Source: Rhodococcus_G sp042879035 (GTDB lineage: Bacteria; Actinomycetota; Actinomycetes; Mycobacteriales; Mycobacteriaceae). From it: 64,000 bases of DNA. The notes under the pieces are model-generated. The model saw only the letters and a list, made by a program, of their open reading frames with translations, did no database searches and was not told where the DNA came from. Below are positions 54,782 through 62,186 of the stretch, piece after piece. The position numbers and the translations under genes were made by a program. The stretch spans positions 33,922-97,921 of the forward strand of contig NZ_JBIAOU010000017.1 in NCBI RefSeq assembly GCF_042879035.1. Reading direction: 5' to 3'. The stretch's first letter is position 1, and each line of letters begins with the position of its first letter.

Positions 54782-54954
54782 GAACGGCGTCGTCACGTAC
54801 GAGTTCGTTGTCTATCGGTCTGTGTGGTGCAGCGGCGACTGCCGGGACACGCTGCGCTCGTCAGGTCTGGAGTCGCTGTCGTCGACACCGCGGCTCGCCT
54901 GCATCGCCCCCGTCCGTGGTCTCACACGCCCGCCTGTGCGATGCGGTGACCCCT

Positions 54955-54967
54955 CCCCTCCCCCACC
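54955..54967 (-). repeat. C-rich repeated motif, copy 2
   Basis: CCCCTCCCCCACC, again preceded by CCCCT to form CCCCTCCCCTCCCCCACC (54950-54967). Confidence 0.7.
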
Positions 54968-55125
54968 GGAACCGACGGCCGGATGCTCGGCAGGTGCCAC
55001 TGCTCGGCGTGGAGGCGCCGTTTGTGGTGTGCGGGTGTCTCTGGTGCCCCGGATGTCGCGGAGGGTGGCATCGAGGCGGTGCCGTTGTGGCGGGTTCTCG
55101 CGTGTCAGTCGGTACGGGGCGGCCG

Positions 55126-55141
55126 CGTTCCACGTGAAACG
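55126..55141. promoter_or_regulatory. parS site 2 (intergenic)
   Basis: CGTTCCACGTGAAACG: CACGTG centre and one arm mismatch relative to GTTTCACGTGAAAC. Confidence 0.85.
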
Positions 55142-55442
55142 TGATGCAGGGTGGGCGCCGAGCTCCGTCGCGACCGAGCCGCCCTTGCCGCTCTCGTGCA
55201 CGGCCGCGCGAGACGGGCCGCAGCGGGTGCTCGCCACGCGGTCGTGCCGTAGCCGGTCGGAAGCGCCACCGCCGCTCGCTTCGACCGGCACTCGCTCGCT
55301 GCGGTACAGACGACGAGACTCGGCCCACCCTTCACCGGACAGGAGTCCTTCGCCCCCGCGCACTCGTAGGCGAGCCGGGATCAGCGGAGGGGCCGAAATC
55401 GAGACGCGGTTCCGTGCTCGGTTGTCCCGGGCAGTCCCGCAC

Positions 55443-55458
55443 GGATTCACGTGAAACA
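55443..55458. promoter_or_regulatory. parS site 3 (intergenic)
   Basis: GGATTCACGTGAAACA: CACGTG centre and one arm mismatch from the ideal; 317 bases after site 2. Confidence 0.85.
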
Positions 55459-55955
55459 TCACGACGTCGCTCTCGCAACGCCCATGCGCTTCGCAGGTCA
55501 CGTGCCCGCCCAGGCGGTGCCGTGCTTTCCATCCTGCGGCGCCAGCACCGGACCGTCCGGCGGTCGAGCGCTGCGTCCGTCCGCCGGCGGCGACGCCGGA
55601 CACTGCAGCTGATGCCGCACAGCGCGACCGCCGTCGGCCGAGCCCGGGATCACACCCGGTCATCGTGACGAATGCGCCGGGATCCCCCGTCTCGGTCACG
55701 GTGTGGTCGGCGGCAGGATGGGTGGCTGTGCTCCGAAGCTTCTCCTGTTTCGACAGCAGCGAACTTCCCGGACACACCCCGGGGCGGGCACGCGTCTGGG
55801 CGAGGGTCCGATCGACGTCGTGGTGGTGGCACCCGCGCGCGCGGGTCTCATTGGCCCGGTCGCGTCGGTAACCGGAACCACACCCGGCAATGGGGGTGAC
55901 CGGCCGGCTCGCCCGGGATACTCCACGTGACACGGCGGTGTGCCGGCGTGTCCGG

Positions 55956-56550
55956 TGCATTGTGGCGGTGGTGGCACCCGCGTGCGAGACGGCGGGTGGG
56001 GTGTCCGGTGACGGGCGCAGGTCAACAGCCGCTGGAGGCGACGGCTGGAGGCGACGGACTGGCATCGCCTGGGGCACGGCGGTGTGTAGGCGTGTGTCCG
56101 GCGCATTGTGGCGGTGGTGACACCCTCGTGCGCGGCGGGCCTCGGGTGGGTTGATGCGGCCGTATCCGGTGGCGGGCACCCGCCTGCGGTGAGTGGATGT
56201 GACGGCCCGGCATCGTCTGGGACATGCGTGACACTGCGGTGTCCGGGTGTGTGCAGGGATGGACATCTGTCTGCGGTGGGTGGATGTGGCGGTCCGGCAT
56301 CCCCCGGAACCGTGGCGGGGCACGGGCGGTGTGCGGCGTGTGTCGAGCGCAGTGTGGTGGGCGGTGGCACCCGCGTGCGAGAGGGCGGGTCGGTGTCCGG
56401 TGACGGGCACCCGTTGGCAGTCGGTGGAGGCGATGGACCGACATCGTCCGGGGCGCGGCGGGCGCTGGCGGCGGGCGGGCGTGTGTCGAGTGCATTGTGG
56501 TGCGGGCGGTGACGCCCGCATGCGTGATGGGCCGCGGGTGGGCCGACGCG
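55956..56550. repeat. Degenerate tandem repeat array, units about 145 bases
   Basis: Units begin with a shared block resembling GTGCATTGTGGCGGTGGTGG followed by CACCCGCGTGCGAGACGGCG. Copies start at about 55956, 56101, 56347 and 56490; a copy lacking the first block lies at about 56255-56346. Within units GTGTCCGGTGACGGGC (55999 and 56391) and CGGCATCG/CGACATCGTC segments also recur in the same order. 55956-56101 and 56347-56490 are both close to 144 bases long. Earlier half-copies, for example GTGGTGGTGGCACCCGCG at about 55818, suggest the array once extended left. Copies are clearly diverged. No protein is supported from it. Confidence 0.75.
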
Positions 56551-56825
56551 CGTCAGGCGACGGTCGGTCGGGAGAGGCAGGTCGCCCGACCACTGCCGAT
56601 GGGGACCTCACCGACATCGGTCCTGGGATGGTCGTCCCGACCCGGTGGTGTGGGCACATCGCGTCGACAGTCGTCGATTCGACTGCGAACCACGACGACG
56701 ACCCGGATCCCCAGCGGGTCGAACAGTGGCGGGTGAATCGACAACGCGCTCCGTGGTTCGCGGTTCGGGTGGGACCGGACCGACTCCGCCGTCGTTCCCG
56801 GCCGTGATCCGCCCAGACCACCCCT

Positions 56826-56838
56826 CCCCTCCCCCACC
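56826..56838 (-). repeat. C-rich repeated motif, copy 3
   Basis: CCCCTCCCCCACC within CCCCTCCCCTCCCCCACC (56821-56838). Confidence 0.7.
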
Positions 56839-56998
56839 TCGCCGGTGGCGACGAGACGCCCGATCTCAGCCACCGGATCAATCACACGCTCGGCGCCCTT
56901 GCCAGTGTCGGCATCACGGAGACCGTGTCGAACCGTACGGGCGGAGTCGCGTCCGGACGACCCTCGTTCCCGACCGAGCCGACGCGGCAAGCGACGGG

Positions 56999-57014
56999 TG
57001 ATTCACGTGAAACA
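56999..57014. promoter_or_regulatory. parS site 4 (intergenic)
   Basis: TGATTCACGTGAAACA has only one difference from TGTTTCACGTGAAACA. It is identical to site 5, 900 bases away. Confidence 0.9.
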
Positions 57015-57389
57015 TGTCGTGTGGTGTGTTCACGCGAGATCGGCGAGCACGGCGGGCCGCGGAAGCAAGTCAGTGGCTGGGTTTCCGGACAGTCTTCGAG
57101 GGCGAGGCACGTTGCGCCGCCGAGCACCTGTGGGCTGTGCCGCGGGATCGCGCGTCGCGGTCGGCGACAGTGACCCCGACATCGTGGCGCGAGTCTTGTC
57201 GGACGGCCTCACTGGAAACAGGAGAAGTGCGACGCCTCCCCCCGTTCCGCCACGACGACCGCCAGTCGCCCGCCGACTCTTCGGTCCGGACGTTGGCGGG
57301 GCCCGGGAACGCGAGACCACGTCGCCGTCCAACAACAGGGCCGCCGAGGAAGGGTCGCCGACCGGACGACACATCCGCCTAACGGGTTG

Positions 57390-57495
57390 CCGACCGGTGC
57401 GTCACGGGTTCGTCGAGTGAGGTGGGTGACGGGACGGCACGGTTCGCCGAGTGGGGTTGCCGATGGGACGGCACGGTTCGCCGAGCGGGGCCGGG
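57390..57495. repeat. Short tandem repeat, three 34-38-base units
   Basis: Two close copies, GACGGGACGGCACGGTTCGC... (57428-57461) and GATGGGACGGCACGGTTCGC... (57462-57495), follow a more diverged one at about 57390-57427 (CGTCACGGGTTCGTCGAGTG). The shared ending is CGCCGAGTGGGG. Confidence 0.75.
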
Positions 57496-57898
57496 GACCG
57501 GGCGAATCCGGGCCGTCGGTGTCGGTGTCAGTGACGGGTCGATGAGGCCGATGTCGTGCGCGCCGGCGGTGGAGGAACCGAACGACACTCGTCGATGCGA
57601 TCGCATGCTGGACGACTCGATGGACGGCCCGCGATCGAGTCGATACCGACCCCGACATCGCGCGGGCCCATGCCGGGCACCGGACAACCGGTGGACAGAC
57701 GGTCCGTGGTGAAGCACGCCGCAGCGATCCCTTCGCCACGAGCGCCGCGGGAACCCACGCACGTATCGGTTCGAGGGAGCACGGAAGCCGGTTCCCGGTC
57801 GTGACCCGTGGTGGCACGATCATGCGGTGGTCTGTTCGCCGAGATGCGACACCCGGCACTCCCCACGTACCAGTGGTGAGGCGTCCGGCGGGATCGCA

Positions 57899-57914
57899 TG
57901 ATTCACGTGAAACA
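57899..57914. promoter_or_regulatory. parS site 5 (intergenic)
   Basis: TGATTCACGTGAAACA, the same 16 bases as site 4, with one difference from the ideal. Confidence 0.9.
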
Positions 57915-58340
57915 TCGCCAGGGGCTCCGATACGCGTCGGCTATCGCGCACTCGGCCGTGTGACCCGTCCGCGCCGGTCGCGGACCCGGCACGCCGCCGG
58001 CACCACGTGTGCAGTTGCGCTTCCGGACGGAGCCCGAAGGACCGGACGATGTGGCAACTGCGACCGGTCGCGGGACCAGTCGACCGAGCCGTCCAGGACC
58101 ACATGCGGTGCCTCGGAGGCGGCGGGGCACCGGGAAGGGGGCTCGCGGTCGGTTCACCCTGCTCGACCGGGAAGCGAGTACAGCGATTGCCCGGCCGCGG
58201 CAGTCCGGGAGTGGACCGGGTCGACGACGCCCGTGCCCGAGGGGTTGCTCCGAACTCGGCCGCGTCGGCGTCCCGGATCCCGAGTGATGCCCCTGCGGCT
58301 GCACCGAGTCGGGTGGGACCGCCCGTTCCACGGGTCCACT

Positions 58341-58353
58341 CCCCTCCCCCACC
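58341..58353 (-). repeat. C-rich repeated motif, copy 4
   Basis: CCCCTCCCCCACC followed by GAGA, 69 bases before the rsmG start. The same 18-base stretch TCCCCTCCCCCACCGAGA occurs inside parB. Confidence 0.7.
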
Positions 58354-58421
58354 GAGAACTTCTGTGTCGGTCAGATGAATTGGCGCGTTGCGTTTGTGTA
58401 ATCGCGAATCGGCACGGGAAG

Positions 58422-59093
58422 ATGTTTCACGTGGAACACAGCGAGTCCGTCGACATCCCCGAAGCCGCCCGTCGAGTGTTCGGGGACCGCCTCGGACTCG
58501 CGCAGCAGTACCACGACTCCCTTGCTACGGACGGTGTCGAGCGTGGTCTCATCGGTCCGCGTGAGGTGCCTCGGTTGTGGGATCGGCACCTCCTCAACTG
58601 CGCGGTCATCGGTGAACTGATCGCCGAGGGCGAGTCGGTGGTCGACGTCGGCAGCGGTGCGGGTCTGCCCGGCATTCCCCTGGCGATCGCTCGGCCGGAC
58701 CTGAAGGTCACCCTGGTGGAACCGCTGCTGCGGCGGTCGATCTACCTTGCCGAGTTCATCGAGTCGGCGGGACTCGACATCCGTGTGGTGCGGGGCCGCG
58801 CCGAGCAGTCCGGTGTGGTGCACGAGGTCGGCGGAGCCGACGTGGTGACGTCGCGCGCCGTCGCCCCGCTCGAGAAGCTGGCCCGCTGGTCGATCCCGTT
58901 GGTCCACGAACGTGGACGAATGTTGGCGATGAAGGGGTCCAGTGCGGCGGAGGAGATCTCCCGCGATCGCGCTTCCCTGACGCGCCTGGGGGCTGGCAAG
59001 CTGGAGATACTCGAGTGCGGTGTCGGGATCCTCCCGACGCCGACGATTGTGGTTCGGGCCGAACGTGTTCCGAAACGAGCACATCGGAGGTGA
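58422..59093 (+). CDS. rsmG: 16S rRNA (guanine527-N7)-methyltransferase RsmG
   Basis: The 223-residue SAM-dependent methyltransferase modifies G527 of 16S rRNA; its loss gives low-level streptomycin resistance in other bacteria. It has the SAM-binding motif VVDVGSGAGLPGIPLAIARP, and VTLVEPLLRRSIYLAEF with RAVAPLEKLARWSIPL later. The start ATG at 58422 has GGAAG just upstream, and its first codons lie inside a parS site, so the protein begins MFHVEH. The long in-frame extension upstream is not coding. It is followed by parA and parB. Confidence 0.95.
   Translation: MFHVEHSESVDIPEAARRVFGDRLGLAQQYHDSLATDGVERGLIGPREVPRLWDRHLLNCAVIGELIAEGESVVDVGSGAGLPGIPLAIARPDLKVTLVEPLLRRSIYLAEFIESAGLDIRVVRGRAEQSGVVHEVGGADVVTSRAVAPLEKLARWSIPLVHERGRMLAMKGSSAAEEISRDRASLTRLGAGKLEILECGVGILPTPTIVVRAERVPKRAHRR
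58423..58438. promoter_or_regulatory. parS site 6 (overlaps rsmG start)
   Basis: TGTTTCACGTGGAACA has one arm mismatch and begins on the second base of the rsmG start codon, encoding MFHVEH. ParB bound here could block rsmG translation-start DNA or transcription (inference). Confidence 0.92.
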
Positions 59094-59146
59094 ACTCCGG
59101 TGCGGCCGGGTCGGATGATCGAGTCATTTCAGTGAAGGAGCAATAC

Positions 59147-60151
59147 ATGTCGGGTGGACCCGAAGCAACCGTTTCACGTGAAACAGGCCCCACATCCTCG
59201 AGATCCACCGACAACTCCGTCACGAACGGTCAGAGTTCCCATTCACCCGGGCCGTACGACGGAATCTCCTTGGCGGACACACCGATCGGTGCCGCCGCGC
59301 AGCGGGCCAGTCAGGTGCTGCACCCCGGCAGCGTGACGATTCCGAAGCCGGATCGTCGTCGCATGTTGACGATCGCCAACCAGAAGGGTGGCGTCGGCAA
59401 GACCACCACCGCCGTCAACCTCGCGTCCGCACTCGCGGTGCAGGGACTGACGGTTCTCGTCGTGGACCTGGACCCTCAGGGCAACGCCAGCACCGCTCTC
59501 GGAGTCCCGCACCATTCGGGCATCCCGTCCAGCTACGAGTTGCTCATCGGCCAGACCACGGCCAAGGAAGCCGTCCAGCAGAGCCCGCACAGCGAGCGGC
59601 TGTACTGCATCCCCGCCACGATCGACCTGGCCGGTGCCGAGATCGAACTGGTGTCGATGGTGGCGCGGGAGAACCGCCTCAAGAACGCCCTCTCCGAGGC
59701 GTTCCTCTCGGACATCGACGCCGACTTCATCCTGATCGACTGCCCGCCCTCCCTCGGGCTGCTGACGGTCAACGCGCTCGTCGCCGCCAACGAGGTCCTG
59801 ATCCCCATCCAGTGCGAGTACTACGCCCTCGAGGGCGTGGGGCAGCTGCTGCGCAACATCGAGCTGGTCAAGTCGCACCTGAACCCCGAGCTGCACGTGT
59901 CGACCGTCCTGCTGACCATGTACGACGGGCGCACCAAGCTGGCCGATCAGGTGGCCGAGGAGGTCCGCGGTCACTTCGGCGACGCGGTGCTGCGCGCGGT
60001 GATTCCCCGCAGCGTCAAGGTGTCCGAGGCTCCCGGCTACGGGATGACCGTCCTCGACTACGATCCCGGATCGCGCGGCGCCATGAGTTACCTCGACGCC
60101 GGCCGTGAGCTCGCCGCCCGTACCGCAACGACGAACGCGCAGGAGAACTAG
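59147..60151 (+). CDS. parA: Chromosome partitioning ATPase ParA
   Basis: The 334-residue Walker-type ATPase positions origins together with ParB-parS. It has an extended N-terminus of about 75 residues, the deviant Walker A ANQKGGVGKTTTAVNLA, VVDLDPQGNASTALG, and FILIDCPPSLGLLTVNALVA as Walker B. Start ATG at 59147 follows AAGGAG at good spacing; longer readings overlap rsmG. The N-terminal coding sequence contains a perfect parS site, giving VSRETG. Its TAG overlaps the parB GTG by one base. Confidence 0.96.
   Translation: MSGGPEATVSRETGPTSSRSTDNSVTNGQSSHSPGPYDGISLADTPIGAAAQRASQVLHPGSVTIPKPDRRRMLTIANQKGGVGKTTTAVNLASALAVQGLTVLVVDLDPQGNASTALGVPHHSGIPSSYELLIGQTTAKEAVQQSPHSERLYCIPATIDLAGAEIELVSMVARENRLKNALSEAFLSDIDADFILIDCPPSLGLLTVNALVAANEVLIPIQCEYYALEGVGQLLRNIELVKSHLNPELHVSTVLLTMYDGRTKLADQVAEEVRGHFGDAVLRAVIPRSVKVSEAPGYGMTVLDYDPGSRGAMSYLDAGRELAARTATTNAQEN
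59170..59185. promoter_or_regulatory. parS site 7 (inside parA)
   Basis: CGTTTCACGTGAAACA contains the perfect palindrome GTTTCACGTGAAAC at codons 9-13 of parA. Confidence 0.94.
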
Positions 60152-61230
60152 TGGCACAGAGAAGCAAGGGCGGTCTCGGCCGCGGGCTGGCGGCGCTCAT
60201 TCCGACCGGGCCCGACGCCGGTCCCCGCCTCGGTGCGGCCGCCGCCGACGTGATCATCGGCAACGTCACCGCACCGGTCGCCCCGAAGGTCGAGGATCCG
60301 GCGGAAGCGGTCCCCTCCCCCACCGAGACCGTCGCCCCGGACGACGCGAAGCCGACCAAATCGACTGCGAACAAGGCGAAGTCGAAGCGGGCGACCGACG
60401 AGGACGCCCTCGTCCCGGTCGGCGCGAGCTACCAGGAGATCCCGGCGGCCGCGATCGCGCCGAACCCGAAGCAGCCACGTTCGGTGTTCGACGAGGAGGC
60501 GCTCGCCGAACTGGTGCACTCGATTCGCGAGTTCGGTCTGATGCAACCCATCGTCGTGCGCCGCATCGGCTCGGACAGCTACCAGCTGGTGATGGGCGAA
60601 CGCCGTTGGCGCGCAAGCCAGGCCGCCGGACTCGAGAAGATCCCCGCGATCGTCCGGGAGACCAACGACGGCGCGATGCTCCGGGACGCCCTGCTCGAGA
60701 ACATCCACCGGGTGCAGTTGAACCCGCTCGAGGAGGCGGCCGCGTACCAGCAGCTGCTCGAGGAGTTCAACGTCACCCACGAGGAGCTCGCCGCGCGGAT
60801 CGGGCGGTCGCGTCCCGTGGTGACCAACATGATCCGGCTCCTCAAGCTGCCGATCCCGGTGCAGCGTCGTGTCGCCGCCGGGGTGCTCTCCGCGGGTCAC
60901 GCGCGGGCGCTGCTCTCCCTCGAGGCCGGGGCGGACGCCCAGGAGCTGCTCGCGGCCCGGATCGTCGCCGAGGGCATGTCCGTGCGTGCGACGGAGGAGG
61001 CGGTCACGCTGGCCAACCGGGACGGCGGCGACCTCCCCGCTCCCCCGGTCAAGCGCAAGCCGATTCAGATGCCGGGGCTGCAGGATGTGGCCGATCGGCT
61101 GTCCGGCGCATTCGACACCCGCGTCACGGTCAGCCTGGGGAAGCGGAAGGGCCGGATCGTCGTCGAATTCGGGTCGGTCGACGATCTGCAGCGCATCGTC
61201 GAGATGATGGAAACCAACGGCGCCACATAG
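60151..61230 (+). CDS. parB: Chromosome partitioning protein ParB
   Basis: The 359-residue CTP-dependent DNA clamp loads at parS and spreads. The N-terminus GLGRGLAALIPTGP is the ParA-contact segment. A Pro/Ala/Lys linker and the CTP-binding domain with IAPNPKQPRSVFDEEALAEL, the GERRWRA motif and ENIHRVQLNPLEEAAAYQQL follow. The helix-turn-helix (ELAARIGRSRPVVTNMIRLL) and C-terminal dimerisation domain complete it. GTG start at 60151. The linker coding sequence contains the C-rich motif copy at 60312-60324. Confidence 0.96.
   Translation: MAQRSKGGLGRGLAALIPTGPDAGPRLGAAAADVIIGNVTAPVAPKVEDPAEAVPSPTETVAPDDAKPTKSTANKAKSKRATDEDALVPVGASYQEIPAAAIAPNPKQPRSVFDEEALAELVHSIREFGLMQPIVVRRIGSDSYQLVMGERRWRASQAAGLEKIPAIVRETNDGAMLRDALLENIHRVQLNPLEEAAAYQQLLEEFNVTHEELAARIGRSRPVVTNMIRLLKLPIPVQRRVAAGVLSAGHARALLSLEAGADAQELLAARIVAEGMSVRATEEAVTLANRDGGDLPAPPVKRKPIQMPGLQDVADRLSGAFDTRVTVSLGKRKGRIVVEFGSVDDLQRIVEMMETNGAT
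60312..60324 (-). repeat. C-rich repeated motif, copy 5 (inside parB)
   Basis: CCCCTCCCCCACC followed by GAGA encodes PSPTE in the variable linker of ParB. Same orientation as copies 1-4. Confidence 0.65.
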
Positions 61231-61257
61231 CGGCGACACGCGGGTGCCCGCACACGC

Positions 61258-61288
61258 GGGGTGTTTCGTCACCGTGGCGAAACGCCCC
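61258..61288 (+). terminator. Terminator of rsmG-parAB
   Basis: Inner arms GGGGTGTTTCG and CGAAACGCCCC pair fully with one G-T wobble. Outer sequences CGCGGGTGCC (about 61240) and GGCACCCGCG (about 61304) also pair, forming a nested stem. It begins 27 bases after parB. Confidence 0.85.
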
Positions 61289-61460
61289 GACCGTTCGGGT
61301 GTCGGCACCCGCGTCGACCGCGAAAAGTATTGTGCTCCAGCGGGGCAGCTCCGGGAGGTGGGCGCCGACGGATGGTCCGGAGCCGATCCCCTATTCTTGA
61401 CGTGACAATGTGGTGCGAGGACGCCGGTCCCCGTGTGAGGTCGTGGAGGCGAGGGTCAGG

Positions 61461-62141
61461 GTGTCGATGCGCATCAGCCCGCTCACCCTCGAGGGCTTCG
61501 ACCAACTCCCCCGGCATGCCCGCCGGTGTGTGTTCTGGGAGATGGACCCGGCCGCGCTGCACGAATCCCGCAAGTACGCCGACCCCGAGTTCGAGAAGGA
61601 AGCATGGCTGTCGATGGTCATGCTCGAGTGGGGATCGTGCGGCCAGGTCGCGACCCTCGAGGGGTACCCCGCCGGATGCGCGCTGTACTCCCCGCCGGGT
61701 GCCGTGCCCCGCGCGGCCACCTTCCCCACCTCCCCGGTGAGCCCGGATGCCGTCCTGCTGACCACGATGAGGCTCGAACCGGCCGCACAGCTGGACGGGG
61801 TGGGGCCCAGCCTCATTCAGGCCGTCGTGAGCGATCTGGTGCGCCGCGGCGTGCGTGCGCTCGAGGCGTTCGGCATCGTTCGTACCGAGGGAGACGTCGC
61901 GCCGTCGGCCGGTGCCAACCACGAGTGCAGCCCCGAGGAATGCATGATCGACGCCGGCTTCCTCGAGGACATGGGCTTCGAAGTTGTTGCCGCCCATCAT
62001 CGCTATCCCCGGCTGCGCCTGGAACTCGACAGCGACCACGGCTGGAAGGCCGACGTCGAGTCCGCCCTCGAACAGCTGCTCATGGCCGCGGCCGTGACGA
62101 CGACAGGCAGCGAACGCAAGTCCTCCGTCGGGGTGCTCTGA
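61461..62141 (+). CDS. GNAT-like acetyltransferase-fold protein
   Basis: A 226-residue protein equivalent by position to Rv3916c. It has features of the GNAT fold: FDQLPRHARRCVFWEMDP, TLEGYPAGCALYSPPGAVPR, DAVLLTTMRLEPAAQLDGVG followed by PSLIQAVVSDLVRRGVRALE, and a late Cys-rich loop (HECSPEECMIDAGFLEDMGF). The usual acetyl-CoA loop (Q/R-x-x-G-x-G/A) is only weakly present, so activity is uncertain. GTG at 61461 is preferred (GAGGCGAGGG upstream); ATG at 61467 is possible. The function is unknown. Confidence 0.75.
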   Translation: MSMRISPLTLEGFDQLPRHARRCVFWEMDPAALHESRKYADPEFEKEAWLSMVMLEWGSCGQVATLEGYPAGCALYSPPGAVPRAATFPTSPVSPDAVLLTTMRLEPAAQLDGVGPSLIQAVVSDLVRRGVRALEAFGIVRTEGDVAPSAGANHECSPEECMIDAGFLEDMGFEVVAAHHRYPRLRLELDSDHGWKADVESALEQLLMAAAVTTTGSERKSSVGVL

Positions 62142-62186
62142 TCGATTCGGCGCCCGACCGATTCGGGGTCGGTGGCGCCCGCGGGG

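Larger units (their letters stand above)
53233..58421. other. Gene-poor, repeat-rich region carrying a parS cluster
   Basis: About 5.2 kb between the IstA remnant and rsmG has no convincing gene. Open frames exist in all six frames at once and give Arg/Ser/Pro-rich nonsense with unsupported starts. What can be seen instead: four good parS sites plus one degenerate one, a degenerate tandem array at 55956-56550, a short tandem triplication at 57390-57495, and four copies of CCCCTCCCCCACC in one orientation. Base composition appears similar to the neighbours. In M. tuberculosis the equivalent spacing is short. It could be decayed DNA, a structured centromere-like region, or both. Confidence 0.7.

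Noticed and set aside
55956..56550. CRISPR array
   Set aside because: Units are about 145 bases, diverged throughout and not separated by unique spacers; no cas gene is nearby.
54812..56881. A 689-codon minus-strand frame over the tandem array
   Set aside because: Translation is His/Arg/Pro/Thr-rich repeats with no fold, repeat units change frame between copies, and competing frames are equally long.
51742..58421. Prophage or integrative element
   Set aside because: No integrase, att repeats, structural genes or composition change; only one truncated IS21 fragment is present.
53947..60324. C-rich motif as KOPS (FtsK-orienting) sites
   Set aside because: The complement contains GGGGAGGG, but on the right-hand side of oriC KOPS should point rightward on the plus strand, and these point the other way; kept only as an unexplained repeat.
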